A DNA stretch of 64,000 nucleotides from Rhizobium sophoriradicis (GTDB lineage Bacteria; Pseudomonadota; Alphaproteobacteria; Rhizobiales; Rhizobiaceae). The translations under genes and the position numbers were made by a program. The stretch is taken from positions 186,001-250,000 of the forward strand of contig NZ_RQIH01000002.1 in NCBI RefSeq assembly GCF_003939025.1, read 5' to 3'. The notes beneath the pieces are model-generated. The model was not told where the DNA came from. It ran no database searches and saw only the letters and a program-made list of their open reading frames with translations. Below, one piece after another: positions 8,073-18,427 of the stretch; within the stretch, counting starts at the first letter, position 1, and each line of letters starts with the position of its first letter.

Positions 8073-8111
8073 CCGGGCTGTTCCGCCCGGTGGCATCCTC
8101 GAAGAGGATGC
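8073..8111 (+). ncRNA. Candidate rpsB (S2) mRNA leader hairpins
   Basis: Two adjacent perfect stems lie 43-80 bases before the rpsB start: CCGGGC/GCCCGG (8073-8078 with 8085-8090) and GCATCCTC/GAGGATGC with a GAA loop (8093-8111). There is no following T-run, so they do not look like an intrinsic terminator. Ribosomal protein S2 in E. coli represses its own rpsB-tsf mRNA, so a structured S2-binding leader is plausible but not shown here. Confidence 0.45.
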
Positions 8112-8153
8112 TGTTCGCCTTGCGGAGGTTCAACCGGAAAAGGATAAAAAGGC

Positions 8154-8921
8154 ATGGCATTGCCCGATTTCTCTATGCGCCAGCTTCTTGAGGCAGGCGT
8201 CCACTTCGGCCACCAGACGCACCGCTGGAACCCGAAGATGAAGCCGTATATCTTCGGCGATCGCAATAACATTCACATCATCGACCTGGCACAGACCGTT
8301 CCGATGCTGTCGCGCGCCCTGCAGGTTGTCAGCGACACCGTTGCTCGCGGCGGCCGCGTTCTCTTCGTCGGCACCAAGCGCCAGGCGTCCGAGATCATCG
8401 CCGACAGCGCCAAGCGCTCGGCCCAGTACTACGTCAACTCGCGCTGGCTCGGCGGCATGATGACAAACTGGAAGACGATCTCCAACTCGATACAGCGCCT
8501 GCGCAAGCTCGATGAAATCCTCGGCGGCGAAGCCCAGGGCTTCACCAAGAAGGAACGTCTGAACCTCGAGCGCGAGCGTGAAAAGCTCGACAAGGCTCTC
8601 GGCGGTATCCGCGATATGGGCGGCACTCCCGACCTGATGTTCATCATCGACACCAACAAGGAAAAGATCGCGATCGACGAAGCTAAGCGCCTCGGCATCC
8701 CGGTTGTCGCCATCATCGACTCGAACTGCGATCCCGACCTGATCGACTATCCGATCCCGGGCAACGACGACGCATCGCGCGCAATCGCTCTTTACTGCGA
8801 ACTGATCTCCCGCGCTGCCATCGACGGCATCGCGCGTCAGCAGAGCTCTTCCGGCCGTGATCTCGGCGCATCCTCCGAAGTTCCGGTCGAGCCGGCTCTC
8901 GAAGAAGCAGCCGAAGGCTGA
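8154..8921 (+). CDS. rpsB: 30S ribosomal protein S2
   Basis: A 255-residue S2 protein opening [20 protein letters not shown], with '[20 protein letters not shown]' soon after, '[12 protein letters not shown]' near residue 65, '[15 protein letters not shown]' near 95 and '[11 protein letters not shown]' near 200. These are conserved S2 segments. S2 joins the 30S subunit late and is needed for S1 binding. Length is normal for rhizobia, with a short acidic C-terminal tail. An AAAGG ribosome site precedes the ATG. It heads the translation cluster, but the 239-base gap to tsf leaves room for separate control of EF-Ts. Confidence 0.98.
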   Translation: MALPDFSMRQLLEAGVHFGHQTHRWNPKMKPYIFGDRNNIHIIDLAQTVPMLSRALQVVSDTVARGGRVLFVGTKRQASEIIADSAKRSAQYYVNSRWLGGMMTNWKTISNSIQRLRKLDEILGGEAQGFTKKERLNLEREREKLDKALGGIRDMGGTPDLMFIIDTNKEKIAIDEAKRLGIPVVAIIDSNCDPDLIDYPIPGNDDASRAIALYCELISRAAIDGIARQQSSSGRDLGASSEVPVEPALEEAAEG

Positions 8922-8968
8922 TGAAAGCGGGCGGATCGGAAACTCCGCCAAAGCTTGCATAGACTGGG

Positions 8969-9004
8969 AAGGCCGCTCGCGACTCATCGAAGTTCGGCGG
9001 CCTT
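8969..9004 (+). other. Inverted repeat between rpsB and tsf
   Basis: AAGGCCGC (8969-8976) pairs perfectly with GCGGCCTT (8997-9004) across a 20-base loop. No T-tract follows, so it may be an attenuator or mRNA-processing structure rather than a full terminator. No gene is visible in the 8922-9160 gap. Confidence 0.35.
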
Positions 9005-9160
9005 ACCTGTTTCAGGGCGGAGGCGTCAGCCGTTCGCCAGATAAGTTTTCGTTATGACGCGTCTTCATCACGCTGTCATACATACAGGTACATTTCGTGC
9101 CTCAATCCGGTGCCGCGCCGCGCTTTGCGGTCCACCGTTTGAACCGACAAGAGGAAGATA

Positions 9161-10087
9161 ATGAGCGAGATTACGGCTGCAATGGTGAAGGAACTGCGCG
9201 AAAAGACCGGCGCAGGCATGATGGACTGCAAGAAGGCGCTTGCCGAAACCAATGGCGACATGGAAGCGGCAATCGACTGGCTGCGCGCCAAGGGCATTGC
9301 CAAGGCCGACAAGAAGTCCGGCCGTACCGCTGCCGAAGGCCTCATCGGCGTCTCGAGCGAGGGTACCAAGGCCGTCGTCGTCGAAGTCAACTCCGAAACC
9401 GACTTCGTCGCCCGCAACGACGCCTTCCAGGATCTCGTCCGCGGCATCGCCAAGGTCGCCGTCTCCACGAACGGCAGCGTCGAGGCCGTTGCGGCCGCGA
9501 CCTACCCGGCATCCGGCAAGTCGGTTTCCGACACGATCAAGGATGCGATCGCAACGATCGGCGAGAACATGAACCTGCGCCGCTCGGTCGCTCTCTCCGT
9601 CGAGGACGGCGTTGTTGCCACCTATATCCACAATGCCGTTTCCGACGGCCTCGGCAAGCTCGGCGTCCTCGTCGCGCTGAAGTCGACCGGCGACAAGGAA
9701 GCCCTGAACGCAATCGGCCGCCAGGTCGCCATGCATATTGCCGCGACCGCGCCGCTGGCGATCCGCCCCGAAGAAGTCGATGCCGCCGTCGCCGAGCGCG
9801 AGCGCAACGTCTTCATCGAGCAGTCGCGCGCCTCCGGCAAGCCGGACAATATCATCGAGAAGATGGTGGAAGGCCGCATGCGCAAGTTCTTCGAAGAAGT
9901 CGCCCTTCTCTCGCAGGCTTTCGTCATCAATCCTGATCTGACCGTCGCAGCCGCCGTCAAGGAAGCTGAAAAGGCCGTCGGCGCTCCGATCGAAGTTGCC
10001 GGCATGGCCCGTCTTCTGCTCGGCGAAGGCGTCGAGAAGGAAGAAACCGATTTCGCAGCCGAAGTCGCGGCTGCCGTCAAGGGTTGA
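9161..10087 (+). CDS. tsf: Translation elongation factor Ts
   Basis: A 308-residue EF-Ts starting [19 protein letters not shown]. The N-terminal UBA-like segment '[18 protein letters not shown]' (residues about 15-32) and the core '[13 protein letters not shown]' near 77, which contains the TDFV EF-Tu contact, are intact. EF-Ts catalyses GDP release from EF-Tu. An AGAGGAAG ribosome site lies just upstream. It follows rpsB as in most bacteria. The short C-terminal extension (from about residue 285) is common in alphaproteobacteria. Confidence 0.98.
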   Translation: MSEITAAMVKELREKTGAGMMDCKKALAETNGDMEAAIDWLRAKGIAKADKKSGRTAAEGLIGVSSEGTKAVVVEVNSETDFVARNDAFQDLVRGIAKVAVSTNGSVEAVAAATYPASGKSVSDTIKDAIATIGENMNLRRSVALSVEDGVVATYIHNAVSDGLGKLGVLVALKSTGDKEALNAIGRQVAMHIAATAPLAIRPEEVDAAVAERERNVFIEQSRASGKPDNIIEKMVEGRMRKFFEEVALLSQAFVINPDLTVAAAVKEAEKAVGAPIEVAGMARLLLGEGVEKEETDFAAEVAAAVKG

Positions 10088-10114
10088 TCTTCCAGCCATA
10101 ATTCTGAAAACAAG

Positions 10115-10144
10115 AAGGGCATCGCGTGACAACGCGGTGCCCTT
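10115..10144 (+). terminator. Strong hairpin between tsf and pyrH
   Basis: AAGGGCATCGCG (10115-10126) pairs with CGCGGTGCCCTT (10133-10144) with one G-U pair and a six-base loop. No T-run follows, so it could be a Rho-independent-like attenuator or an RNA processing site that reduces readthrough from tsf into pyrH. Confidence 0.5.
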
Positions 10145-10183
10145 CGTGTATCGGGCATTCACGGCAATTTACGAGGAGCCAAG

Positions 10184-10906
10184 ATGTCTTTAGAGCCTGT
10201 CTATAAACGCGTTCTGCTCAAGGCTTCCGGCGAAGCGCTCATGGGTGCTCAGGGTTTCGGGATCGATGTCGCGGTGGCGGACCGCATTGCATCCGATATC
10301 GCCGAGGCAAGGCATATGGGCGTGGAAGTCGGCGTCGTCGTCGGTGGCGGCAATATCTTCCGCGGTGTCGCGGTGGCATCCAAGGGCGGCGACCGGGTGA
10401 CCGGCGACCATATGGGCATGCTCGGCACCATCATCAACGCGCTGGCGCTGGCGACCTCGCTGCGCAAGCTCAACATCGACACGGTGGTACTTTCGGCCAT
10501 CTCCATGCCGGAGATCTGCGAGAGCTTTTCGCAGCGCGCGACCCTCTATCATCTGTCGATGGGACGCGTGGTGATCTTTGCCGGCGGCACCGGCAACCCC
10601 TTCTTCACCACCGATTCCGCCGCCGCGCTGCGCGCTGCCGAAATGGGTGCGCAAGCGATTTTCAAAGGCACGCAGGTCGACGGCATCTATACCGCCGATC
10701 CGAAGAAATATCCCGACGCGACGCGGCTTGATCGTCTGACGCACCAGGAAGTGCTGGACAGGGGGCTTGCGGTGATGGACGTTGCCGCCGTGGCGCTCGC
10801 CAGGGAGAATTCCATTCCGATCATCGTCTTCTCGATTCACGAGAAGGGCGGTTTTGCCCAAATCTTGACGGGCGGTGGCCTCAAGACCATCGTCTCCGAC
10901 AATTGA
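10184..10906 (+). CDS. pyrH: UMP kinase
   Basis: A 240-residue amino-acid-kinase-fold protein starting MSLEPVYKRVLLKASGEAL. It has 'KASGEALMG' for phosphate binding, 'GVVVGGGNIFRG' around residue 50, 'TTDSAAALRAAEMGA' around 140 and 'GTQVDGIYTADPKKYPDA' around 165, all typical of bacterial PyrH. It phosphorylates UMP to UDP in pyrimidine nucleotide synthesis and is normally a hexamer controlled by GTP and UTP. An AGGAG site precedes the ATG. The tsf-pyrH-frr order is widely conserved. Confidence 0.98.
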   Translation: MSLEPVYKRVLLKASGEALMGAQGFGIDVAVADRIASDIAEARHMGVEVGVVVGGGNIFRGVAVASKGGDRVTGDHMGMLGTIINALALATSLRKLNIDTVVLSAISMPEICESFSQRATLYHLSMGRVVIFAGGTGNPFFTTDSAAALRAAEMGAQAIFKGTQVDGIYTADPKKYPDATRLDRLTHQEVLDRGLAVMDVAAVALARENSIPIIVFSIHEKGGFAQILTGGGLKTIVSDN

Positions 10907-10916
10907 CAATAGTTAG

Positions 10917-10962
10917 AGCATGATGGTGTCCGAAACCGCTGACGCTTTTTCGGCATCGTGCT
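10917..10962. repeat. Rhizobial-type intergenic palindrome, copy 1
   Basis: An imperfect palindrome starting AGCATGATGG and ending with CATCGTGCT fills most of the pyrH-frr gap. Its reverse complement aligns closely with the element at 57877-57922 (shared pattern AGCAYGA-GCCGAAA... GCGGTTTTCGG...TGCT). Such 'AGCATGATGCCGAAAA'-type elements recur in rhizobial intergenic DNA. Confidence 0.6.
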
Positions 10963-10980
10963 TGAGACGGGAGCATCGAC

Positions 10981-11541
10981 ATGAGTGAAGGTATCGATAT
11001 CAAGGAACTGAAGCGTCGCATGGATGGCGCAGTTTCCGCATTCAAGAGCGACATCGCATCGCTGCGCACCGGCCGTGCCTCGGCCAACATTCTCGATCCG
11101 GTGACGATTGAGGCCTATGGTTCGCGCGTGCCGTTGAACCAGGTGGCCAACATCACCGTGCCCGAGCCGCGCATGCTGACTGTTTCCGTCTGGGACAAGT
11201 CGATGGTCAGCGCCGTCGAGCGCGGGATCCGCGAATCCAACCTCGGCCTCAACCCGATCGTCGACGGCCAGAGCCTGCGCATCCCGCTGCCGGAGTTGAA
11301 CGAGGAGCGTCGCAAATCGCTCGTCAAGGTCGCTCACGACTATGCCGAAAAGAGCAAGGTCGCGATTCGCCATGTCCGCCGCGACGGCATGGACGGTCTC
11401 AAGAAGGCCGAAAAGGATGGCGTGATCGGCCAGGACGAGAGCCGTGCACAGTCGGAACGCGTACAGAAGATGACGGACGAGACGATTTCCGAAATCGACC
11501 GCTTGCTTGGCGAGAAGGAAAAGGAAATCATGCAGGTCTAG
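10981..11541 (+). CDS. frr: Ribosome recycling factor
   Basis: A 186-residue RRF. Conserved segments are '[20 protein letters not shown]' near residue 28, '[14 protein letters not shown]' near 62, '[20 protein letters not shown]' near 82 and '[11 protein letters not shown]' near 105. With EF-G it splits post-termination ribosomes. Length and the long C-terminal helical arm are standard. The ATG at 10981 follows a GGGAG site. The next gene starts 37 bases after the stop. Confidence 0.98.
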   Translation: MSEGIDIKELKRRMDGAVSAFKSDIASLRTGRASANILDPVTIEAYGSRVPLNQVANITVPEPRMLTVSVWDKSMVSAVERGIRESNLGLNPIVDGQSLRIPLPELNEERRKSLVKVAHDYAEKSKVAIRHVRRDGMDGLKKAEKDGVIGQDESRAQSERVQKMTDETISEIDRLLGEKEKEIMQV

Positions 11542-11578
11542 TGGATCTGTGCCTTTGCCTGGAAAGACCGGACGGGAA

Positions 11579-12322
11579 ATGTCGGAAACTGTATTTTTGA
11601 CTGTGCCAGAGCATGTTGCCATCATCATGGATGGCAATGGCCGCTGGGCCAAGCAACGTGGCCTGCCGCGCACGATGGGCCATCGCAAGGGCGTCGAGGC
11701 TGTGCGCGAGACAGTGCGCGCGGCCGGCGCGGCCGGCATAAAATATCTGACCCTCTTTGCCTTCTCCTCGGAGAACTGGCGCCGGCCCGAGGCTGAAGTC
11801 TCCGATCTGCTTGGTCTGCTCAAGGCTTTCATCCGCCGTGACCTGGCCGAGCTTCATCGCCAGAATGTGCGCATCAGGGTGATCGGCGATCGCCACAGCC
11901 TGCGCAGCGATATCCTCGGTCTGCTGCTCGAGGCGGAGGAGACGACCAAGGATAATACGGCGCTGACGCTGGTCATCGCGTTCAATTACGGCTCGCGTGA
12001 TGAAATCTCCCGCGCTGTGGTGAGCCTGGCCAAGGACGTCGAGTCCGGCCGCCTGAGGGCGCAGGATATCACGCCTGCGCTGATCGACGCCCGTCTCGAC
12101 ACGGCGGGCATCCCCGATCCGGATCTCATCATCCGGACCAGCGGCGAGGAGCGGCTTTCCAATTTCCTGCTGTGGCAGGCCGCCTATTCGGAATTCATCT
12201 TCGTTCCGGAATATTGGCCGGATTTCAGCCCGGAAATCTTTCGCTCGGCGCTCGAAAAATTCGCCTCCCGCGACAGGCGTTTCGGCGGCCTGTCGTCGCA
12301 GGCAGCCGCGGTTGGCACCTGA
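11579..12322 (+). CDS. uppS: Isoprenyl transferase (undecaprenyl diphosphate synthase)
   Basis: A 247-residue cis-prenyltransferase with the signature '[17 protein letters not shown]' (residues about 16-32), '[12 protein letters not shown]', '[13 protein letters not shown]' near 65 and '[20 protein letters not shown]' near 180. It condenses isopentenyl diphosphates onto farnesyl diphosphate to make the C55 carrier for peptidoglycan and O-antigen. ATG 11579 ([12 protein letters not shown]) fits the family; an earlier in-frame start at 11507 would add residues overlapping frr. Its stop shares a base with the cdsA start (TGATG). Confidence 0.97.
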   Translation: MSETVFLTVPEHVAIIMDGNGRWAKQRGLPRTMGHRKGVEAVRETVRAAGAAGIKYLTLFAFSSENWRRPEAEVSDLLGLLKAFIRRDLAELHRQNVRIRVIGDRHSLRSDILGLLLEAEETTKDNTALTLVIAFNYGSRDEISRAVVSLAKDVESGRLRAQDITPALIDARLDTAGIPDPDLIIRTSGEERLSNFLLWQAAYSEFIFVPEYWPDFSPEIFRSALEKFASRDRRFGGLSSQAAAVGT

Positions 12323-13152
12323 TGCAGCAGGAACTGAAACTGCGCATCGCTTCCGGGCTGATTCTCGCAGTCATCGTTCTTGCCGCCACCTGGTATGGCG
12401 GCCTTGCCTTCCGCATTCTGGCGGCCGTGATCGGCCTGCTGATCTATTATGAATGGTCGAAAATATCAGGCGTCGCACGTGACTGGGTTTCCAATGCCGT
12501 CGGCTGGATCGGCGAGGCGGCGATCGCTTTGCTGGTGCTTGTCGGCAATTTCGAATTTGCCGCCGGCATGCTGGCCGGCGTGACCGCCGTCGGCATCGCG
12601 CTGATCATCCTTCACGGCACCAGCCGCTGGTTCCCGGCGGGCCTGTTTTATGCCGGCGCCACCGGCGTGGCGCTCGCCGGTATCAGAGGCGACGACCGGC
12701 CCGGCCTTTATGCCATGCTCTTTGTCTTCGCCGTCGTCTGGACAACCGATATCCTCGCCTATTTCGTCGGCAGGGCTCTGCGCGGGCCGAAGCTTGCGCC
12801 CTCGATCTCGCCCGGAAAGACCTGGTCCGGCGCCATCGGCGGCGCCGTCTCGGCGGTCGCAGCCGGCGTCGTTCTTGTCCATTTTCTTGTTCCGGGCGCG
12901 GAAGTCGTTGCCGCCGGCGTGGCGCTCATTCTGTCGGTTTGCAGCCAGTCGGGCGATCTGTTCGAATCTTTCATCAAGCGAAAATTCGGGGTCAAGGATT
13001 CAAGCCGTCTCATCCCGGGCCACGGCGGCGTCATGGATCGAGTCGACGGACTGATTTTCGCCTGTTTTTCGGCGTTCTTGCTTGCTGGGCTTTTTTCCTT
13101 GATAAAGGGGGCTGAAATGACGTCTCTCGGCTCGGCATTGTTCGGCCTCTGA
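12322..13152 (+). CDS. cdsA: Phosphatidate cytidylyltransferase
   Basis: A 276-residue polytopic membrane protein with about seven hydrophobic helices, the first at 'IASGLILAVIVLAATWYGG'. The C-terminal CDP-diglyceride synthetase signature is present: 'SRLIPGHGGVMDRVDGLIFA' around residue 228, with 'SISPGKTWSGAIGG' earlier. It makes CDP-diacylglycerol from phosphatidate and CTP at the inner membrane, the branch point for all phospholipids. ATG 12322 overlaps the uppS stop. The gene order uppS-cdsA-rseP is conserved in many Proteobacteria; dxr, often found here, is absent from this cluster. Confidence 0.97.
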   Translation: MQQELKLRIASGLILAVIVLAATWYGGLAFRILAAVIGLLIYYEWSKISGVARDWVSNAVGWIGEAAIALLVLVGNFEFAAGMLAGVTAVGIALIILHGTSRWFPAGLFYAGATGVALAGIRGDDRPGLYAMLFVFAVVWTTDILAYFVGRALRGPKLAPSISPGKTWSGAIGGAVSAVAAGVVLVHFLVPGAEVVAAGVALILSVCSQSGDLFESFIKRKFGVKDSSRLIPGHGGVMDRVDGLIFACFSAFLLAGLFSLIKGAEMTSLGSALFGL

Positions 13153-13189
13153 TGAGGCTGCAGGCTGACGGAAGGAACTCAAGGAAGTG

Positions 13190-14314
13190 ATGAGCGGCCT
13201 ATATACATTTTTGATGGGGAATGTCGTCACCTTCATCCTGGTGCTGTCGCTGCTCGTCTTCGTGCATGAGATGGGCCATTACCTCGTCGGGCGCTGGAGC
13301 GGCATCCGCATCCTGGCCTTTTCTGTCGGCTTCGGTCCGGAGATATTCGGCTTCACCGATCGCCATGGGACACGCTGGAAGATTTCGGCAATCCCGCTTG
13401 GCGGTTACGTCCGTTTCTTCGGCGATGAGGATGTTTCGAGCAAGCCCGACAACGATGGGATCGCCGCCATGTCCGAGGAGGACAGGGCGCGCTCCTTTGC
13501 CGGCGCCAAGCTGTGGAAACGCGCCGCGACCGTCGCCGCCGGCCCGATCGCCAACTTCCTGCTGGCAATCGCCATTTTCGCCGTTCTTTTCTCGGTTTAT
13601 GGCCGCATGATCGCCGATCCCGTCGTTGCCGAAGTTGCGCCGGACGGAGCGGCTGCTGCCGCCGGCATCCTTCCCGGCGATCTGCTGGTTGCCATCGACG
13701 GCAACAAGGTCGAGACCTTCGACGACGTGCGCCGCTACGTCGCCATTCGTCCAAGCCAGAAGATTATTGTGACGGTCGAGCGCGGCGGCCAGAAGCTCGA
13801 TGTGCCGATGGTGCCGCAGCGGACCGACCGGACAGACCAATTCGGCAACAAGATCGAACTCGGCCAGATCGGCATCATCACCAACAAGGAAGCGGGCAAT
13901 TTCCGCCTGCGGACCTACACGCCGCTTGAGGCGGTGCGTGAGGGTGTGATCGAAAGCGCTGGCATCGTTACCGGCACCTTCAAATATATCGCCAATATCT
14001 TCGCCGGGTCGATGCGGGCCGATCAACTGGGCGGGCCGATCCGCGTGGCGCAGGCGTCCGGCCAGATGGCAAGCCTTGGTATCGGCGCAGTGCTGCAACT
14101 TGCTGCCGCACTTTCAGTTTCGATAGGATTGCTTAACCTGATGCCCGTTCCGGTACTTGATGGCGGCCACCTGATGTTCTATGCGGTGGAGGCGGTGAGG
14201 GGCAGACCCCTGGGTTCCAAGGCTCAGGAAATTGCGTTTCGCATCGGCTTGGCAATGATACTGACATTGATGGTTTTTACGACCTGGAACGACATAAGCG
14301 TGAGCTCAGGGTAA
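13190..14314 (+). CDS. rseP: RIP metalloprotease RseP (site-2 protease)
   Basis: A 374-residue inner-membrane protease. The zinc motif 'HEMGH' lies in the first helix (about residue 26), the LDG motif 'MPVPVLDGGHLMFY' near 325 supplies the third zinc ligand, and a PDZ domain spans about 125-205 ('EVAPDGAAAAAGILPGDLLV'). It cleaves membrane-embedded anti-sigma factors and leftover signal peptides. The GTG at 13187 is directly followed by ATG 13190; I prefer the ATG with AAGGAAG upstream. A single PDZ domain is usual in alphaproteobacteria, against two in E. coli. Confidence 0.96.
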   Translation: MSGLYTFLMGNVVTFILVLSLLVFVHEMGHYLVGRWSGIRILAFSVGFGPEIFGFTDRHGTRWKISAIPLGGYVRFFGDEDVSSKPDNDGIAAMSEEDRARSFAGAKLWKRAATVAAGPIANFLLAIAIFAVLFSVYGRMIADPVVAEVAPDGAAAAAGILPGDLLVAIDGNKVETFDDVRRYVAIRPSQKIIVTVERGGQKLDVPMVPQRTDRTDQFGNKIELGQIGIITNKEAGNFRLRTYTPLEAVREGVIESAGIVTGTFKYIANIFAGSMRADQLGGPIRVAQASGQMASLGIGAVLQLAAALSVSIGLLNLMPVPVLDGGHLMFYAVEAVRGRPLGSKAQEIAFRIGLAMILTLMVFTTWNDISVSSG

Positions 14315-14509
14315 ACGCGCAAGGCAAGGGAATTACTATTTATTTACGATGTTTCAAGGCTGTAGTGGCGAATGGGTCACGCTTCGAAATGAAGTAAACA
14401 GAAATTAACGCCCTCCCTTGCTTGTATGTCAAAAGCGGGTAAAACGACACACGTGACCGGAATCGGGTTCTCCCGGGGACGGGGACGAGGGAAAAAGGTA
14501 ATAGGTGAA

Positions 14510-16849
14510 ATGAAGGCTGGTTCAAAGTTTTTGAACGCAGTATCGGCGGTTGCGCTGTCTGCTAGTGTTGTTGCTTCGGGCGCAGGCGCTTTGACGTTCG
14601 TTTCCGCTACGGCCGCCGAGGCCGCGGTTATCCAGCGCATTGATGTGCGCGGCGCCAGCCGCGTCGGCGCGGAAGCTGTCCGGTCGAACCTGACCATCAC
14701 GCCCGGCAAGAGTTTTTCGAACACAGACATCGATGACTCGGTCAAGCAGCTCTATGGCACCGGTTACTTCTCCGACGTCAAGATTTCGGTCTCCGGCGGT
14801 ACGCTCGTCGTCAATGTCCAGGAGGCCCAGCTCGTCAATCAGGTCGTCTTCAACGGCAACCGCAAGATCAAGGACGACAAGCTCGCGACGATCGTCCAGA
14901 CCCATGCCGCCGGCCCCTACAGCGACACCCAGATCCAGGCCGATATCCAGGCGATCAAGGAAGCCTATGCCGCCACCGGCCGCAGCGAAGTCGAAGTGAC
15001 GACGCAGGTCGTGCCGCTCGGCGAGGGCCGCGTCAACCTTGCCTTCGTCATCAACGAGGGTGACCGCACCAAGATCGATGCGATCAATTTCGTCGGTAAC
15101 AATGCCTACAGCGCCGGCCGCCTGGCTGCCGTCATCAACACCAAGCGTTCGAACTTCCTTTCGTTCCTGACCCGCAAGGACGTCTACAACGAAGACAAGC
15201 TCCACGCGGACGAAGAAGCGCTTCGCCAGTTCTATTACAACCGCGGCTATGCCGATATGCGCATTGTCTCTTCCGATGCGAGCTTCGACGAGGCAACCAA
15301 CAAGTACACGCTCACCTTCAACATCGAGGAAGGTCAGCGTTATGACTTCGGACCGGTGACCGTGCAGTCGACCGTCGAAGGCGTCGGCTCGGATCAGCTG
15401 CTGCCGCTGGTGCGCACGAAGGAAGGCCATGTCTACAGCGCCAAGGAGGTGCAGAAGTCAATCGAAGCGATCTCCGATCAGGTGGCCTCTGCCGGTTATC
15501 CCTTCGCGCGCGTCACGCCACGCGGTAACCGCGACCTCAACAACAACACGATCGGGGTCGAATATCTGGTCGACCAGGGCGAGCGCGCCTATGTCGAGCG
15601 CATCGAAATCCGCGGCAACAGCCGCACGCGCGATTACGTCATCCGCCGCGAATTCGACATGAGCGAAGGCGACGCCTTCAATCAGCAGATGATCACCAAG
15701 GCCAAGCGCCGCCTCGAAGCGCTCGGCTATTTCTCCTCCGTCAATATCTCCACCCAGCCGGGCAGCTCGCCGGATCGCGTCGTGGTGGTCGTCGACGTGC
15801 AGGATCAGTCCACCGGTTCGTTCGGCGTCGGTGCGGGTTATGCCGCCGGCGGTGACGGTCTGCTGCTCGAAGCTTCGATCGAAGAGAAGAACTTCCTCGG
15901 CCGCGGCCAGTACATCCGCATCTCGGCCGGCGGCGGTCAGGAAGGTTCGCGCGCCTACGGCGTCAGCTTCACCGAGCCCTATTTCCTCGGCTATCGTCTG
16001 GCGGCGGGCTTCGACGTCAACCACAGCGAGACGTCGAGCAACGACAACTACGATTACGAGGAAACCAGCGTCGTCCTGCGCGTCACCGCGCCGATCACCG
16101 AAGATCTGGCGACGACCTTCCGTTATAACTACAAGCAGATGAAGTATGACGCTGATAACGGCGATCTTTCCGACCTGTCGGCTCCATATCAGCACCTCGT
16201 CGAGGACAGCCCGTGGACGCGGTCTTCCATCTCGCAGACGCTGACCTACAACACGCTCGACGACACCGTCCTGCCGCGCGAGGGCATCTACGCGACGGCG
16301 ACGCAGGAAATCGCCGGTCTCGGCGGTGACTCGCAGTTCTACAAGATCTACGGCAAGGCGCGTTATTACCACCTGCTCGCTGACGATGCCGATATCATCG
16401 GCTCGGTTTCGGCCTCGGCTGGTTATGTCGTCGGCTTCGGCGAGCACCTGAACGTCTTCGACCAGTTCACGCTGACCAACGGCGACATTCGCGGTTTCGA
16501 AAACAAGGGCATCGGCCCTCGCGTTGCCGGCACCAACGACGATCCGCTGGGTGGTACGACGTATTTCACGGCGTCGGCCGAAGCAACCTTCCCGATGCCG
16601 GGCTTCCCGCGTGACTTCAATCTGCGCGGCGCGGTCTTCGCCGATGCGGGCACGCTGTTCGGCAACGACGTCGACCTCAGGGGCGACGGCATCGAGGGTG
16701 AAGACGCCTCGCTGCGCGCTTCCGTCGGTGTCGGCGTCGTCTGGCAGTCTCCTTTCGGTTCATTGCGTCTGGATTACGCAATCCCAGTGCTCAAGGAAGA
16801 CTTTGACAAGACGCAGAACTTCAAGTTTGGCATCAACAACCAATTCTGA
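14510..16849 (+). CDS. bamA: Outer membrane protein assembly factor BamA
   Basis: A 779-residue Omp85 protein: a signal peptide ([20 protein letters not shown]... to AEAA, about 40 residues), five POTRA domains from '[14 protein letters not shown]' to about residue 400, and a C-terminal 16-strand barrel ending in 'FGINNQF' with a terminal Phe sorting signal. The barrel loop 6 motif is seen as 'ENKGIGPRV' preceded by 'GDIRGF' (VRGF-like). It is the core of the BAM complex that folds outer membrane proteins. I chose ATG 14510 because it begins a normal signal peptide; the ORF can extend to 14426, adding a basic leader that does not look natural. Confidence 0.96.
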   Translation: MKAGSKFLNAVSAVALSASVVASGAGALTFVSATAAEAAVIQRIDVRGASRVGAEAVRSNLTITPGKSFSNTDIDDSVKQLYGTGYFSDVKISVSGGTLVVNVQEAQLVNQVVFNGNRKIKDDKLATIVQTHAAGPYSDTQIQADIQAIKEAYAATGRSEVEVTTQVVPLGEGRVNLAFVINEGDRTKIDAINFVGNNAYSAGRLAAVINTKRSNFLSFLTRKDVYNEDKLHADEEALRQFYYNRGYADMRIVSSDASFDEATNKYTLTFNIEEGQRYDFGPVTVQSTVEGVGSDQLLPLVRTKEGHVYSAKEVQKSIEAISDQVASAGYPFARVTPRGNRDLNNNTIGVEYLVDQGERAYVERIEIRGNSRTRDYVIRREFDMSEGDAFNQQMITKAKRRLEALGYFSSVNISTQPGSSPDRVVVVVDVQDQSTGSFGVGAGYAAGGDGLLLEASIEEKNFLGRGQYIRISAGGGQEGSRAYGVSFTEPYFLGYRLAAGFDVNHSETSSNDNYDYEETSVVLRVTAPITEDLATTFRYNYKQMKYDADNGDLSDLSAPYQHLVEDSPWTRSSISQTLTYNTLDDTVLPREGIYATATQEIAGLGGDSQFYKIYGKARYYHLLADDADIIGSVSASAGYVVGFGEHLNVFDQFTLTNGDIRGFENKGIGPRVAGTNDDPLGGTTYFTASAEATFPMPGFPRDFNLRGAVFADAGTLFGNDVDLRGDGIEGEDASLRASVGVGVVWQSPFGSLRLDYAIPVLKEDFDKTQNFKFGINNQF

Positions 16850-16899
16850 TATCGGCAGTCCGGAACTGTAAGACTCAATTCCGTTCTGGAGCATTGCCG

Positions 16900-17967
16900 A
16901 TGGAGCAAAACGTTTTTTTTCTGCCCCATGAAGGTCTGAAGCTCGCTGAGCTGGCAGAGTTTCTTGGGGCGGAACTCGCCAATTCCGATCATGCCGATGT
17001 CATTGTCCGATCCGTCGCTCCCATCAACCGGGCGCGGGCGGGCGATGTTTGTTACATCCTGTCGCGCCGCAGCCGGGATGAGCTGCTGACCTGCGAGGCT
17101 TCGGCGGTGATCTGCGACAAGGCGCTCGCCGACCTCGTACCTCAGCATATCCCGATCATCCTGTCGTCCAATCCGCATGCGGCTTTTGCGATGGCAGGCG
17201 GCCTGTTCTATCCGGCAGCACTGCGTCCGGTCGCCATTTCGCCGGGTGAAAGCGAGATCGCGCCGAGCGCGGTGATCGATCCGAGCGCCAGGCTGGAAAA
17301 GGGCGTGATCGTCGAGCCGCTGGCGGTTATCGGCGCCCATGCCGAAATCGGCGAAGGCACCCGCATCGGCGCGCACAGTATCATCGGTCCGGGCGTCAAG
17401 ATCGGCCGGGATTGTTCGATTGCAGCCGGCGCCAGCATTCTCTGTGCGCTGATCGGCAACGGCGTCATCATCCACAACGGCGTTCGCATCGGCCAGGACG
17501 GTTTCGGGTATGCGCCCGGTCCGCGCGGCATGATCAAGATCGTCCAGATCGGCCGGGTGATCATCCAGGATAATGTCGAGATCGGCGCCAATACCACGAT
17601 CGACCGCGGCGCCATGGACGATACGGTAATCGGCGAGGGGACCAAGATCGATAACCAGGTCCAGATCGGCCACAACGTCCAGATGGGCCGCCATTGCGCC
17701 ATTGTCGCGCAGGTCGGCATCGCCGGCAGCACCAAGATCGGCAACGGCGTGCAGATCGGCGGCCAGGCCGGCATCAAGGGCCATGTGACGATCGGCGACG
17801 GCGTGCAGATCGCCGCCAAAAGCGGTATCATGACCGATCTTGCCGCCGGCGGGCAATATGGCGGCGTGCCGGCTCGTCCGCTGAAAGACTATCTGAGAGA
17901 GGCGGCGCAACAAGTGGCGAAGTCCAAGTTGCGCGGGCGGAACCCTGGAGGCAAGGAAAATGACTGA
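16900..17967 (+). CDS. lpxD: UDP-3-O-(3-hydroxyacyl)glucosamine N-acyltransferase
   Basis: A 355-residue LpxD with an N-terminal uridine-binding domain (about 1-110) and a left-handed beta-helix of hexapeptide repeats from about residue 115 ('[20 protein letters not shown]', '[15 protein letters not shown]', '[20 protein letters not shown]'). The catalytic His sits in 'QIGHNVQ' near residue 252. It adds the second 3-hydroxyacyl chain in lipid A synthesis. ATG 16900 has GGAG nine bases upstream; a TTG two codons earlier is less likely. The 3' end overlaps fabZ by eight bases. Confidence 0.97.
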   Translation: MEQNVFFLPHEGLKLAELAEFLGAELANSDHADVIVRSVAPINRARAGDVCYILSRRSRDELLTCEASAVICDKALADLVPQHIPIILSSNPHAAFAMAGGLFYPAALRPVAISPGESEIAPSAVIDPSARLEKGVIVEPLAVIGAHAEIGEGTRIGAHSIIGPGVKIGRDCSIAAGASILCALIGNGVIIHNGVRIGQDGFGYAPGPRGMIKIVQIGRVIIQDNVEIGANTTIDRGAMDDTVIGEGTKIDNQVQIGHNVQMGRHCAIVAQVGIAGSTKIGNGVQIGGQAGIKGHVTIGDGVQIAAKSGIMTDLAAGGQYGGVPARPLKDYLREAAQQVAKSKLRGRNPGGKEND

Positions 17968-18427
17968 GGAAGCCACGACGACGCTTTCTTCGGCTGACAT
18001 CATCGAGATCATGAAGCTGTTGCCGCATCGCTATCCGTTTCTGATGGTCGACAAGATCATTGAGATCGATGGCGACAACTCAGCGGTCGGCATCAAGAAC
18101 GTCACGGTGAACGAGCCGCATTTCACCGGCCATTTTCCGGAGTCGCCGATCATGCCGGGCGTGCTGCTGATCGAGGGCATGGCGCAGACGGCGGGGGCGA
18201 TCTGTGCCAAGAAGGAAGGCCAGCCCGGCAACCTTGTCTACTTCATGACCATTGAGAATGCGCGCTTCCGCAAGCCGGTTGTGCCCGGCGATCGCGTCGA
18301 ATTCCACGTTAAGAAGCACAAGCAGCGTGGTAATATCTGGAAATTTCATTGCGACGCCAAAGTGGACGGCGCGCTGGTCGCCGAGGCCGATATCGGCGCG
18401 ATGATCGTTCGTAAGGATCAGGCATGA
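17960..18427 (+). CDS. fabZ: 3-hydroxyacyl-ACP dehydratase FabZ
   Basis: A 155-residue hot-dog-fold protein with '[18 protein letters not shown]' near residue 20, the catalytic His in '[20 protein letters not shown]' (about 50-70) and Glu in '[10 protein letters not shown]'. It dehydrates 3-hydroxyacyl-ACP in fatty acid elongation and competes with LpxA/LpxD for the 3-hydroxyacyl-ACP pool, which explains its conserved place between lpxD and lpxA. It overlaps lpxD by eight bases and lpxA by four. Confidence 0.98.
   Translation: MTEEATTTLSSADIIEIMKLLPHRYPFLMVDKIIEIDGDNSAVGIKNVTVNEPHFTGHFPESPIMPGVLLIEGMAQTAGAICAKKEGQPGNLVYFMTIENARFRKPVVPGDRVEFHVKKHKQRGNIWKFHCDAKVDGALVAEADIGAMIVRKDQA

Noticed and set aside
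9069..9092. Second Pho box before tsf (CTGTCATACATACAGG)
   Set aside because: Only the first half matches; the second unit is an inverted ACAG rather than the direct repeat required.
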